Below, in pieces: positions 48,163-57,198 of a stretch of DNA of 64,000 nt (within the stretch, counting starts at the first letter, position 1; each line of letters opens with the position of its first letter). Source of the stretch: Deltaproteobacteria bacterium (GTDB lineage Bacteria; Desulfobacterota; Binatia; UBA9968); NCBI GenBank assembly GCA_016874755.1, contig VGTH01000016.1, forward strand, positions 1 to 64,000, in the 5' to 3' direction. Position numbers and translations under genes: made by a program. Below the pieces are notes generated by a model that saw only the letters and a program-made list of their open reading frames with translations, made no database searches and was not told the origin of the DNA.

Positions 48163-50196
48163 ATGAACCTCTCGGGGCCGATATTTCTCGCCGCTCTGCT
48201 GTTTTTCGGGTGGACACCTCGCATACCGGCTCAAGAGCTTTCTCCGAAAGAATTCTTTTCCAGCGGCTACGCCTTGCACACCACGGGCAAGTCCGCGCGC
48301 GCCAAAGAATTGTTGCAAAAGGCCGTCGACCCCAAGTTTACCCTGGCCGACTATAGTCTGCGCTATTTGTCGGCCATCGCTTTTGGCGAAAAGAATTGGG
48401 ATCAGGCTCGTAGCTATGCACTGCAGCTGCGCCAGCAGTACCCGCAAAGCCTCTGGTACGCGCAAGCGGAGCTGCAGCTAATCAAAATTGACCTGGCGGA
48501 AAAGAAACACCGTCAGGCGCTTGCCAGCCTGCGCGCCCTGCGCGCGAATAAAAATGCCAAGAACGAAATTCTCCAGGAAGCGCTGCTGCTCGAAGCCCAG
48601 CTCCAAGACAACCTTGGCGAGCCGCAGCAGGCATTTGCGCTGTACCGCGACCTGCGCGCAGGCTATCCCAATTCGCGCTGGACCGACGCGGCGCGCCGCG
48701 AACAGAGCCGGCTGCGCGAGCGCTATCCTGAGCAGTTTGCACTCAGCACCCCGACCGCCATCGCCGATGAAGCTGACCGTCTAGCGCGCGAAGCGCAGCA
48801 CGGCGAAGCCGAAAATCTTTATAAACGGCTTCTTGCCAACAATCCCGATGGCGAGTTCCGCCTGCGTCTGCTGGTCAAACTGGCCGCCTTGTACATGTCG
48901 ATCGTCAAACGCAATGAAGCGATTCCGCTGCTCGAACAGATTGCCCGCGACTACCCCGAAGCAGCGGAAGCGCCGCGGGCGCTTTACCAGGCGGCGCAGA
49001 TCCTGTGGAATCGTCATGACAACGCCCAGGCGCTGGAATATTTCAAAGCGGTGATCGACCGCTTTCCCAAGAGTAGCTACATCGACCGCGCGCACTTTGC
49101 GCTGGGCGACATCTACGAATATTTCGGCAACAGGGAGCTGGCGATTCAATATTACACCAGCGTGCCTAAGCAGTTTCCCAAGAGCAATTTGCGCAGCGAT
49201 GCCCTCTGGCGGCTGGCATGGCTTTACTACCGTGCCGCCGACTGGCCGCAGGCGCAGACGACCTTTGCCTCGTTGAGTCAAACGGGCGACAGCTCGTTTC
49301 GCACTGCCGCACTCTACTGGCAAGCGCGCTCAGCGGAAAAACTAAATGACCAGGAAACCGCGCGCCAGCTGCACCGGCGTATCATCAACGGCGGAGAAGA
49401 ATCGTACTATCAGGCCTTGTCCCAGCAGCGGCTTGGCTTGCCGCCTTCGGAGGCAAGGGCTATCTCCACGTCGACAACGATGGAGGCCGACCCGCCGATC
49501 ACGCCCGAGGTAAATTTTCATTTCAATCGAGCGCGCGAGCTTTTGTCTCTGTCACTGCACCGCTTGGCGGTCGCCGAGCTCGACGAGGTCGAACGCCTAT
49601 CGCGCAAACATGCGCGCCTGCGGCCGGTATTGATGCGCGAGTATTTCCGCGGCCAAGCCTACGGCCGCAGCCTGACGATCGCCAACCAACTGCCGGGTTC
49701 GGTGGAAGATCGCGATCGTTTCCGCTTCCCGCTCGCCTATTGGAGCGCGATTCAAAAGAAAGCTCAGGAACGGGAAATCGACCCCTTTCTGGTTTTGTCG
49801 TTGATTCGCCAGGAAAGCCTGTTCGACGCGCGGGCCCGCTCGCCGGTATTTGCGTTGGGTTTGATGCAGTTGCTGCCGTCTACTGCGGCGCGAGTGGCTA
49901 AGGAGATCGGGCTTGAACCACCGTCGAATGAAAAACTCTTCGAGCCGGAAACCAATCTGACTCTCGGCATGCAGTACCTGAGAGATCTTTTGCAGCGCTA
50001 CTCGAACAATTGGTACAAAGCCATCGCCGCCTACAACGCCGGCGAAGGCGCCGTGGACCGTTGGGAGCGTGAGATCGTCACCGACGATATCGAAGAGTTT
50101 GTCGAGCGCATCCCGTACATCGAAACCCGCGGCTATGTAAAACTGGTCATGCGCAACCACCGCATCTACAAAAAGCTCTACAAAAAAAACTCATGA
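48163..50196 (+). CDS. Soluble lytic murein transglycosylase (Slt-like) with TPR region
   Basis: Cleaves the glycan backbone of peptidoglycan in the periplasm. From ATG 48163 a signal peptide (MNLSGPIFLAALLFFG...PAQ) leads a 677-residue protein; an in-frame ATG at 48124 is less like a leader. A helical TPR-like region covers most of the length; the C-terminal catalytic domain has the acid Glu in SLIRQESLFDARARS, GLMQLLPSTA and AIAAYNAGEGAVDRW. Its stop overlaps the start of the next gene by 4 nt (ATGA). Confidence 0.93.
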   Translation: MNLSGPIFLAALLFFGWTPRIPAQELSPKEFFSSGYALHTTGKSARAKELLQKAVDPKFTLADYSLRYLSAIAFGEKNWDQARSYALQLRQQYPQSLWYAQAELQLIKIDLAEKKHRQALASLRALRANKNAKNEILQEALLLEAQLQDNLGEPQQAFALYRDLRAGYPNSRWTDAARREQSRLRERYPEQFALSTPTAIADEADRLAREAQHGEAENLYKRLLANNPDGEFRLRLLVKLAALYMSIVKRNEAIPLLEQIARDYPEAAEAPRALYQAAQILWNRHDNAQALEYFKAVIDRFPKSSYIDRAHFALGDIYEYFGNRELAIQYYTSVPKQFPKSNLRSDALWRLAWLYYRAADWPQAQTTFASLSQTGDSSFRTAALYWQARSAEKLNDQETARQLHRRIINGGEESYYQALSQQRLGLPPSEARAISTSTTMEADPPITPEVNFHFNRARELLSLSLHRLAVAELDEVERLSRKHARLRPVLMREYFRGQAYGRSLTIANQLPGSVEDRDRFRFPLAYWSAIQKKAQEREIDPFLVLSLIRQESLFDARARSPVFALGLMQLLPSTAARVAKEIGLEPPSNEKLFEPETNLTLGMQYLRDLLQRYSNNWYKAIAAYNAGEGAVDRWEREIVTDDIEEFVERIPYIETRGYVKLVMRNHRIYKKLYKKNS

Positions 50197-50918
50197 GCGG
50201 CGCGCCGATCATCGGTATCACCGCCGATTGGGCAGATGCGACGCCGTTCCGTGAACCGACGGTTTTTCTGCACCACCGCTACTGCCGCGAAGTGGAACGA
50301 GCCGGCGGTGTGCCGCTGATTTTGCCGCCCGGCAAATCCACCAAGAACCTCGATCATTCGCTGGATCGAATCGACGGCCTGATCATCAGCGGCGGCGACT
50401 TCGACATCCACCCCCGGCATTACGGCGAAAAGCCTATTGCAAAGTTAGGCGACATCATTCCAGAGCGAACCGAATTTGAACTGGAGCTGATTCTTCGCGC
50501 TCTGCGCCGAGACTTGCCGATTCTCGGCATCTGCGGCGGCGCGCAAGCGATCAACGTCGTCCTGGGTGGCTCATTGTACCAAGACATCGCCACCCAGGTG
50601 CCAAACGCGGTCTCGCATCGGCAAAGCAAAATGAAAGAACGCGGTGGCCACAGTATTCTGGTCACAGCTAAAACGCTCCTAGCAAGGGCCGTCACTCGCC
50701 GCGTCGTCGAAGTCAACACCACCCATCACCAAGCAATAAAAAACGCGGGTAAGAATTTGCTTGTTAGCGCGCAAGCCCTTGACGGCTTGACGGAGGCGGT
50801 CGAGAGCACCAACCACGCCTTCGTGCTCGGCGTGCAATGGCACCCGGAGGTGCTAGCACCCAAACGCGCCGACCAGCGGCGCATCTTCTCTTTGTTAATT
50901 GCCGCGTGTCGCGGGTAA
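50193..50918 (+). CDS. Class-I glutamine-amidotransferase-like hydrolase (peptidase C26, PuuD-like)
   Basis: A 241-residue hydrolase like gamma-glutamyl-GABA hydrolase: nucleophile Cys114 in LGICGGAQAIN, catalytic His-Glu in GVQWHPEVL, and DGLIISGGDFDIHP. It splits gamma-glutamyl amides. It overlaps the transglycosylase by 4 nt and so is translationally coupled to it, hinting at a role in recycling peptides released from peptidoglycan; this is inference. Confidence 0.92.
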   Translation: MSGAPIIGITADWADATPFREPTVFLHHRYCREVERAGGVPLILPPGKSTKNLDHSLDRIDGLIISGGDFDIHPRHYGEKPIAKLGDIIPERTEFELELILRALRRDLPILGICGGAQAINVVLGGSLYQDIATQVPNAVSHRQSKMKERGGHSILVTAKTLLARAVTRRVVEVNTTHHQAIKNAGKNLLVSAQALDGLTEAVESTNHAFVLGVQWHPEVLAPKRADQRRIFSLLIAACRG

Positions 50919-51041
50919 ACACGCTGCCGGCTCCCACGCACTCCGAGCACGCGCATCCCGAACTTGTCCCAATCGTTATTGCCTTCGCGTATCGAAATGG
51001 GTTCATAAATTAAAAATTCCGGTGCACCCTGCGGTCACATG

Positions 51042-51065
51042 TTGCGTAGTTGCGCAACTACGCAA
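51042..51065. repeat. Perfect 24-bp palindrome
   Basis: TTGCGTAGTTGC (51042-51053) is followed without a loop by its exact reverse complement (51054-51065). It shares the central TTGCGCAA word with the palindrome at 51118. It lies in the gap between the C26 hydrolase and the GNAT gene, about 125 nt after the hydrolase stop. Confidence 0.9.
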
Positions 51066-51117
51066 TCTACGGTTTTTTGCTTGATCAGAAACCCTATCCG
51101 CAGATCAGCGGGTATGG

Positions 51118-51153
51118 GGTTGCGGACTTGCGCAATTGCGCAAGTCCGCAACC
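51118..51153. repeat. Perfect 36-bp palindrome
   Basis: GGTTGCGGACTTGCGCAA (51118-51135) is followed without a loop by its exact reverse complement (51136-51153). It lies 52 nt after the 24-bp palindrome. The gap 50919-51375 carries no recognisable gene. Confidence 0.9.
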
Positions 51154-51375
51154 TCTCCAGGATAGAGTCAGTTAGCTAGCACGAACCGGCGATAGGACCC
51201 TGGGATTTAGTTAGCTGCCGTTTGGCAAGCGGTGTGGGATCGAGTCTCGCAATTGTCGAGGAATCGCAGCTCAACGTTTTCGCTCCGATCGCGTTCTTCG
51301 TCCCGCTGAGGAATTCTTAGTTTGACCACGGCTTCAAGGAACGTAGCTTGCTTTGTTGGCACTCAGGCAAGACTC

Positions 51376-51960
51376 TCATTTCACAATCGCGTAGCAGTAG
51401 GAATCGCGCGGCTCGGGACTGATATTGGGGTGCACTGACCAGCGGCGCAGGACGCCTTCGCGCTGCATGCCGGACTTTTCCATGACGCGGGCTGACGCGG
51501 CATTGTCGACGTCGCACACCGCCCAGACTCGGTAGACATCTTTTTGTTTGAAGGCCCAAGCGATCAGTCCCTTGACCGCTTCGGTCATGTAGCCTTGGCC
51601 CCAGTGGCCGCGCGCCAGCACGAAGCCCAACTCCCATTTTTCGCCGTTGACGCGGGTGATGATCATGCCGATAACTTGCTTGTCTTCAAGCCGCTCGATC
51701 GCCCAATGGTAGGCCTTGCCGACATCCCAGGCGAGCAAACACATGCGCACGTATTCGCGGGTTTCATCGAGGCTCTGGTGCGCGCGCCAACTGACGTAGC
51801 GCGTCACTTCAGGGTCTTGGGCGTATTGGCGAAAGATCGCCTCGGCGTCGGAGAGTTTGACTTTTCGGAGTCGTAGACGTTCGGTCTTGAGCGTTTGTGG
51901 CTTGATCACTCTCGGTGGGTCCAACAAAAAATCACTGACCCGAGTGTAGGGTCCTGTCAA
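51376..51960 (-). CDS. GNAT-family N-acetyltransferase (RimJ-like)
   Basis: A 194-residue acetyltransferase of the RimJ/RimL type: LKTERLRLRKVKLSDAEAIF, VTRYVSWRAHQSLDETREYV, ELGFVLARGHWGQGYMTEAV (acetyl-CoA loop, variant RGHWGQG) and NAASARVMEKSGMQREGVLR. Such proteins acetylate protein N-termini or small amines; the substrate is unknown. It ends the minus-strand series from 61675 but may be an independent gene. Confidence 0.9.
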   Translation of the reverse strand: MTGPYTRVSDFLLDPPRVIKPQTLKTERLRLRKVKLSDAEAIFRQYAQDPEVTRYVSWRAHQSLDETREYVRMCLLAWDVGKAYHWAIERLEDKQVIGMIITRVNGEKWELGFVLARGHWGQGYMTEAVKGLIAWAFKQKDVYRVWAVCDVDNAASARVMEKSGMQREGVLRRWSVHPNISPEPRDSYCYAIVK

Positions 51961-51984
51961 GAAATATGCAAGAGTTTGGCGGCT

Positions 51985-52689
51985 TCAAAGCGTCGGCGTG
52001 TCGTCCTCCTTGCCGTGCAGCGCGTACCAGTAGATGTTGTTCATGTAACGCCAGCGCCGAATCGTTGCGGCTTCGACGGTTTTCAACGCCTGCGCTTGCA
52101 GCTCGGGCGTGGTGCAATACTTTTCGACGATCGCGAAGCCCTTCGAGCCGTGGATTTCATCGGCGTAGATGTGTTCTTCAAAGAAGCGAATCTCCCGCGC
52201 CTTCACAGCGAAACCGTAATGCTTGTGCAGCGCCGGCACGATTTTTTTGCAGATGTCTAGGAATTGCGACTCTAGCCCGATAAACATGCCCGCCAGCGCT
52301 GTCTGCCAGGGCTGCTGATAAACCATGCGCCAGCCCCAGCATTGCAGAGCATCGGTGCCGCCAAGCACGATCGTGCTCTCGACACTGTTGCGGTCGACAC
52401 CGCAGGCAGCGACGAAGTCCTTAAGCATGTCCAAATGACGATCGTCCGGATTCTCCTCGTCGCCGAGATTCTCAAACAGATAATTCTTTACGTCGCGCTG
52501 TTCGATCTGTGCGCCCTGGTAGGCGAGCCAGTTGAGAAACTGCGCGACGAAATGAAAATGCTGCGTGCAATAGAAAGCCATCTGCGACTTCGTCAGCTTG
52601 CCCTGCGCCCAGAGCTCGAAGAACGGGTGGTTCTTACTGTGCTTCTTGTCGCGGGTGGCGACTAGTTGATCATGAAAGCTGCTGCCCAT
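51985..52689 (-). CDS. Second haem-oxygenase-like (PqqC/CADD-fold) diiron-type protein
   Basis: A 234-residue helical protein with the fold signature: FENLGDEENPDDRHLDML (Glu78 or Glu79, His85) and RFFEEHIYADEIHG (His173, Asp177, His180). The ligand pattern suggests an iron-dependent oxygenase/oxidase. Only distantly similar to the protein at 14099. It follows the ThDP enzyme, and position suggests it oxidises a pathway intermediate. Confidence 0.8.
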   Translation of the reverse strand: MGSSFHDQLVATRDKKHSKNHPFFELWAQGKLTKSQMAFYCTQHFHFVAQFLNWLAYQGAQIEQRDVKNYLFENLGDEENPDDRHLDMLKDFVAACGVDRNSVESTIVLGGTDALQCWGWRMVYQQPWQTALAGMFIGLESQFLDICKKIVPALHKHYGFAVKAREIRFFEEHIYADEIHGSKGFAIVEKYCTTPELQAQALKTVEAATIRRWRYMNNIYWYALHGKEDDTPTL

Positions 52690-52820
52690 GACTTACCTCG
52701 ACATTCTGCGGTCACATCCTTGAAACGCAAAGAGGACTTACCTTAAACCGGACGGCCATCCGATTCAAGATAAATCCTCTTTGCCCATCTTTGCCGGGGG
52801 AACGCGAAAAAAATCCCCCT

Positions 52821-52890
52821 CTGTCCCCCTTTTTCAAAGGGGGACAGATTCAGGCTGACTCCGAGTTCCTCTCTTTGGAAAAGAGGGGTT
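52821..52890. repeat. Pair of hairpins in the spacer after the ThDP gene
   Basis: CTGTCCCCCTTT (52821-52832) pairs with AAAGGGGGACAG (52836-52847) around a 3-nt loop, and CCTCTCTTT near 52868 pairs with AAAAGAGG. This C-rich/G-rich type of spacer is common in intergenic regions and may end transcription of the ThDP gene. Confidence 0.75.
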
Positions 52891-52981
52891 AGGGGAGATT
52901 TGCCGGCGCGGTTGGGGAGGCTGATGATTTTACAGCCCTGGCGGCCACCGGGGGCCGCCCTTGCATTAACGATACCGGAAC

Positions 52982-54718
52982 TTATCCTTCGCCGCGGCCC
53001 TGGGTGTTTTCGACGGTGCGCAGGCGAATGTCGATCAGCGCCGATTGGCCCCCAGCGATCGCGCGCAGGCCGCGCTCGACGGCTTTGCGCACTTCGCCGG
53101 GCTCTTCGACTTTCTCGCCATAGCCGTCCCAGGCTTTGATCATCTGCGAATATTCCGGGCACGGCGTAATGTGCAGGCCGGAGAAATTGCCGGACTTCAC
53201 CGCCCAGCCATTGGGATAGTATTTCGGGATGCCGGATTTCTGCGAGAGATAACCCTGGTTGTTAAACATGATCGTCAGAAACGGCAGGTTGTGTTCCTGG
53301 GCGGCGCCGAAGGCGGCGGGTGAGGGATCATAGTTAAATGAGCCGTCGCCAATCAGGCAAATCACGGGGCGCTTCGGATTGGCAGCCTTCACGCCAAGCG
53401 CCGTCGCTAAGCCTGTGCCCAGACCGCCGATGCAGCCGTTGAAAAACGAGCCCGGCGTTAGGTTGTCGAAGTACCGGTGCACTGCGAGACGATGCGTGAT
53501 CGTCTCTTCCACGACCATCGCATCCTTGGGCAGCGCCTGGCTGATTTCGTGCGCTACCCAGCGTTGATCCATCGGTTTGGTGTTGGCCAAGGCCATGGCT
53601 TCTTCACGCCATTTCTTGCGGCGCGCGTCGTTCTTAGCTTTCAGTTCTTCAGCGCGCTTGGCACGTGCCGGATCGCCGTTGGTGACTTTCTTTTTCAATG
53701 CCGCCAACAAATGCTCCAGCGACGACTCCACTTCGCCCGTCAAGCACAGATCGCATTGATAGCCATAATAAGGAATCTGACTGCGCAGCGGGTTTTCATC
53801 GAGCATGACGACCTTGGCACCCTTTGAGGGCGTGATCGAGGCCGGATGCCACGGCGCGATCACCGAGCACAGGAAAATCACATCGGCGCCCTGCACCGCT
53901 TCGGCGGCATCATAGCCGCTGTGCAGTGGGTGGGTGCGCGGAACATTGATCACACCGGTGCTGCGCGTCTCAGCCACCGGGCAGCCGAGCAGCTCGGCAA
54001 TCTCGACCAAAAGATTCACACTCTTTTGCGTCCTGCCGGCGTCTTCGGCGATGATCACCGGATGACTGGCGCCCGCCAGCATAATGGCGAGTTCCTCAAC
54101 GCCGTGCGGATCAGCCATGGCCAGAGGCGAGCTGCCGAGATCCGACGGCACATCCTTCGTCATCGTATCGAACAGATATTCCATCGGCATTGACACAAAC
54201 ACCGGGCCGCGCGGTCCAGCCATGGCGAGGCGGCAGGCACGCTGCACCGTGGACGGCACGATCGACTTGGTGTTGACGCCGAAGCTCCACTTGACGGTGT
54301 GATCAACCAACTTCGCCGGCCCGCCCATGTCGCCCAAATGGCCTTGCCATTGGCCCCCTACGTCGGGGCCTTCGTCTTCGCCGAAGCCAATGGACTCGCC
54401 GGCGAACACAACCATGGGAATTTGTTCATGCAGCGCGGCGCGCATCGCCATCGTCGCGTGCAACGCGCCGACCGTCGTGTGAATGACCACCGCCGGCAAT
54501 TTGCCGGTTGACTTGGCGTAGCCGCTCGCCATGCCAACGGCGATCTCTTCATGGCGCGTGCTGTAATATTGCGGCATGCCTTCGACGCCAGGCTCCGCCA
54601 ACGCTTCCCAGAGCGGCGACCATTCCGATCCCGGCGACGCAAAAATCTTCTCAACTCCCATTTTGCCCAGCACGCGCAGCATGCTCTGCGCGCCGGTCAA
54701 TCCCTTGGTTTGAATCAT
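52982..54718 (-). CDS. Thiamine-diphosphate-dependent enzyme, acetolactate-synthase-like
   Basis: A 578-residue ThDP enzyme. ATG 54716-54718 is supported by AGAGGAGA just upstream. Activating Glu57 is in YSTRHEE, and the ThDP/Mg motif is GDGSFNYDPSPAAF...FNNQGY near 440-475. The VVEETITHRLAVHRYF region resembles decarboxylases of 2-keto acids such as benzoylformate-type enzymes, but substrate cannot be fixed. The catabolic setting suggests cleavage of a 2-keto acid produced from ring breakdown rather than branched-chain amino acid synthesis. Confidence 0.88.
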   Translation of the reverse strand: MIQTKGLTGAQSMLRVLGKMGVEKIFASPGSEWSPLWEALAEPGVEGMPQYYSTRHEEIAVGMASGYAKSTGKLPAVVIHTTVGALHATMAMRAALHEQIPMVVFAGESIGFGEDEGPDVGGQWQGHLGDMGGPAKLVDHTVKWSFGVNTKSIVPSTVQRACRLAMAGPRGPVFVSMPMEYLFDTMTKDVPSDLGSSPLAMADPHGVEELAIMLAGASHPVIIAEDAGRTQKSVNLLVEIAELLGCPVAETRSTGVINVPRTHPLHSGYDAAEAVQGADVIFLCSVIAPWHPASITPSKGAKVVMLDENPLRSQIPYYGYQCDLCLTGEVESSLEHLLAALKKKVTNGDPARAKRAEELKAKNDARRKKWREEAMALANTKPMDQRWVAHEISQALPKDAMVVEETITHRLAVHRYFDNLTPGSFFNGCIGGLGTGLATALGVKAANPKRPVICLIGDGSFNYDPSPAAFGAAQEHNLPFLTIMFNNQGYLSQKSGIPKYYPNGWAVKSGNFSGLHITPCPEYSQMIKAWDGYGEKVEEPGEVRKAVERGLRAIAGGQSALIDIRLRTVENTQGRGEG

Positions 54719-54854
54719 GCTCGTCTCCTCTCGAGGTTTGCGCTTGTTTGGTACGGTCAGAACGCGCCTTAATCTACGCCAGGCACGCGCAAAAAAGCAA
54801 CGCGGAACCCCGCCATGCTGCAAGGTTCCTCGCGTGCTTCTTAAAGCCCCTAGG

Positions 54855-55871
54855 TCAAATGTTGTAAAATCGTTTGGCGTTATTCAGCAGCAGGTCCTTC
54901 TTCACATCCAGCGAAATATCGTCGCGCTCCCACAGAATCGTCGCCGACTCCGGCCAGCTCATATCCCAGTGCGGATAGTCCGACGCGTACATCAAGGTTT
55001 TCGAGCCGACCTCTTTGGCAACGTAACTGATCATCTTCTCTTCCGGCTCGCAGCCATAATAGCTGTACTCGCTGAACAGATATTCGCTCGGTTTTTTCTT
55101 GCACAGCGGCGCTTCGACTTTGCCGCGCTTCTCCCACTCCTCGTCCATGCGCTCCGCCCAGTACGGCAGCCAGCCGCAGCCGACTTCGAGGTAGCCGATT
55201 CTCAGCTTGGGAAACATTTCCGGGATGCCGCCGAAGACCATGCCGGTAAGCTGCCGCAGCACCGGAAAGGGATGGCCGCAGGTGTGCAGAGAAATGAACT
55301 GATCGAACACTTCGCTGCCCGGTTCATCGCCGCCGAAGGCGTGGATCGAGAGTGACGTATTCAAGCGCTGCGCTTCTTCGTAGAGCGGATAATATTCCGG
55401 ATTGCCGAAGTTCTTGCGATGCGCCTGCGCCGCCAGCATGCCACCGCACAGACCAAGCTTGGTCACCGCGCGATTCAATTCCTTGGCGCACTCCGCCGGA
55501 TCGGCCACCGGCAAATTCGCCACGGCTTTCAAACGCGGCGAAGCTTTGCAGTAATCCGAAATAAAATCGTTATAGGCGCGGCACAAGGCGATTTGAAATT
55601 TAGGATCACGCACCCGGCCAACGCCGAGACCACTCGTCGGAAACATCACCGCGGTGTCGATCTGCTGCAAGTCCATCGCCCGCAAGCGATCTTCGACCTT
55701 GGCGCCAGACTGCCCCAAGGTGCCGCCGAGATTGCGATCGTAGTGTTCGCTGGGAATAAACGACGACCTTTGACTCTTGTAGGGCTCCGGCAAGTAAGGC
55801 CGAATGTCGTTGTCGAGATCGCGCGCATGGGCGTCGGAATCTAAGACTTTGATGGCTTCGCTCAACTCCAT
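54855..55871 (-). CDS. Amidohydrolase-2 family protein 1
   Basis: A 338-residue metal-dependent hydrolase or decarboxylase of the ACMS-decarboxylase/gamma-resorcylate-decarboxylase group. Metal-site elements: DSDAHARD (Asp13, His15), SIHAFGG, and YASDYPHWD near the C-terminus. The group carries out non-oxidative decarboxylation or hydrolysis of aromatic and related acids. It lies 136 nt upstream of the ThDP gene and is paralogous to those at 56031 and 60656. Confidence 0.9.
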   Translation of the reverse strand: MELSEAIKVLDSDAHARDLDNDIRPYLPEPYKSQRSSFIPSEHYDRNLGGTLGQSGAKVEDRLRAMDLQQIDTAVMFPTSGLGVGRVRDPKFQIALCRAYNDFISDYCKASPRLKAVANLPVADPAECAKELNRAVTKLGLCGGMLAAQAHRKNFGNPEYYPLYEEAQRLNTSLSIHAFGGDEPGSEVFDQFISLHTCGHPFPVLRQLTGMVFGGIPEMFPKLRIGYLEVGCGWLPYWAERMDEEWEKRGKVEAPLCKKKPSEYLFSEYSYYGCEPEEKMISYVAKEVGSKTLMYASDYPHWDMSWPESATILWERDDISLDVKKDLLLNNAKRFYNI

Positions 55872-55950
55872 AGTGCCTCCTGAAAATACTCTCTCGCACG
55901 AGAGCCCGATTCTCTCCCTGCCGCCTCATCGTCGTTGGCAGAGCAGCCCC

Positions 55951-55991
55951 CATCCTAACCTTCCCCCGAGGCGGGGGAAGGAACTCGGATG
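55951..55991. repeat. Hairpin in spacer between amidohydrolase genes
   Basis: CCTTCCCCC (55959-55967) pairs with GGGGGAAGG (55973-55981) around GAGGC, with an outer CATCC/GGATG pair. A CGAAACTCAAAACCCGCAAC phrase follows at 55997. No gene is seen. Confidence 0.75.
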
Positions 55992-56030
55992 GACTCGAAA
56001 CTCAAAACCCGCAACTCGAAACTATCCCAA

Positions 56031-57167
56031 CTAAGCCGCCACCGGCAGCGACGCCGGCACTTTCAAGTTGTAGAGCTTCTCACAATTGGTGAACAGCAGC
56101 TTTCTACGATCCGCCGGCTTCACGTCGACCATGTCGCGCTCGATGACTTGCCGTGAGTTCGGCCAGGTCGAGTTCTGATGCGGGTAGTCGTTGGACCACA
56201 TGCAATTATCGGCGCCCCACCAGGAGAACATTTTGCCGCCCACATGATCGTTGAAGAAGGTCGAAAAGACCTGTTCGTAGAAATATTCGCTGGGCAGCCG
56301 GTCGATCGGCAAATTCTGCGCATGGCGATGGCGCTTGAAGTTCTTGTCGCACTGGCCGATCCAGAACGGCATCCAGCCGACTTCGTTTTCCACCGACACG
56401 ACTTTGAGCTTGGGATAGCGCTTGAGCACACCGGTGAAAATAATATCGAACAGCGCGGTCTCGATCTCACGGGTTTGATCGACACCGATGCGCGGGCGCT
56501 GGATGCCCTGGGCGGTCTGCCGGTGCATGCTATCGCCAAAGCCGGTAAGGATGTGCAGGTGAACTGGCATCTCGTTGGCCGCCGATGCCGCCCAGAAACG
56601 CTCATAATGGTCCGAGGTAAACGGCAGCTTGGCGTCGGGCACCTGCCAGATCATGGTCCCGACCATGCCGGCTTTTTTGCAGCGTTCCATTTCAGCAATC
56701 GCGTGATCGATGTTGTACATCGAAATCAGTCCGACGCCGTAGAGCCGATCCGGCACTTTACTGCAGTAGTCGATCATCCAATTATTGAAAGCGCGGAAGA
56801 TCTCTTCCTGAAACGCCGCGTCGTTTATGCAATAGAGCGCCAGCCCCAAGCTCGGATAAAGCACTTCGGCGCAGACGCCGTCGGTGGCCATGTCTGCCTT
56901 GCGCGCGATCGGATCCCACCCCCCTGGGCGCGCCAACTTGAAACCTTCTTTACGAAAGCGCTCGCGATCCTCCGGCTTGTTGCCGGCCATAAACAATGCG
57001 CCCACCGCCTGCTCGGGAACCCCTTCCGCGCCAAACATCCAGGCGTCGCGCTTTTCATCGAAATAGACTTTCGGCGCGCGGTCGCGCAGCGCAGCCGGCA
57101 TACCCTTTTCCCAAAGATCGGGCGGCTCGATCACGTGTGAGTCAGACGAAATAATCAATTCATCCAT
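56031..57167 (-). CDS. Amidohydrolase-2 family protein 2
   Basis: From ATG 57165-57167, preceded by an ideal TAAGGAGGAAGCC, the protein has 378 residues: ISSDSHVIEP (Asp9, His11) as first metal motif, VHLHILTGFG, VSVENEVGWMPFW and MWSNDYPHQNSTWP as the C-terminal metal-site block. It belongs to the same group as copy 1 but is more distant. It is preceded by the tandem binding proteins, whose operon it continues. Confidence 0.9.
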   Translation of the reverse strand: MDELIISSDSHVIEPPDLWEKGMPAALRDRAPKVYFDEKRDAWMFGAEGVPEQAVGALFMAGNKPEDRERFRKEGFKLARPGGWDPIARKADMATDGVCAEVLYPSLGLALYCINDAAFQEEIFRAFNNWMIDYCSKVPDRLYGVGLISMYNIDHAIAEMERCKKAGMVGTMIWQVPDAKLPFTSDHYERFWAASAANEMPVHLHILTGFGDSMHRQTAQGIQRPRIGVDQTREIETALFDIIFTGVLKRYPKLKVVSVENEVGWMPFWIGQCDKNFKRHRHAQNLPIDRLPSEYFYEQVFSTFFNDHVGGKMFSWWGADNCMWSNDYPHQNSTWPNSRQVIERDMVDVKPADRRKLLFTNCEKLYNLKVPASLPVAA

Positions 57168-57198
57168 GGCTTCCTCCTTATGAGAGTTGGTTAATTTC

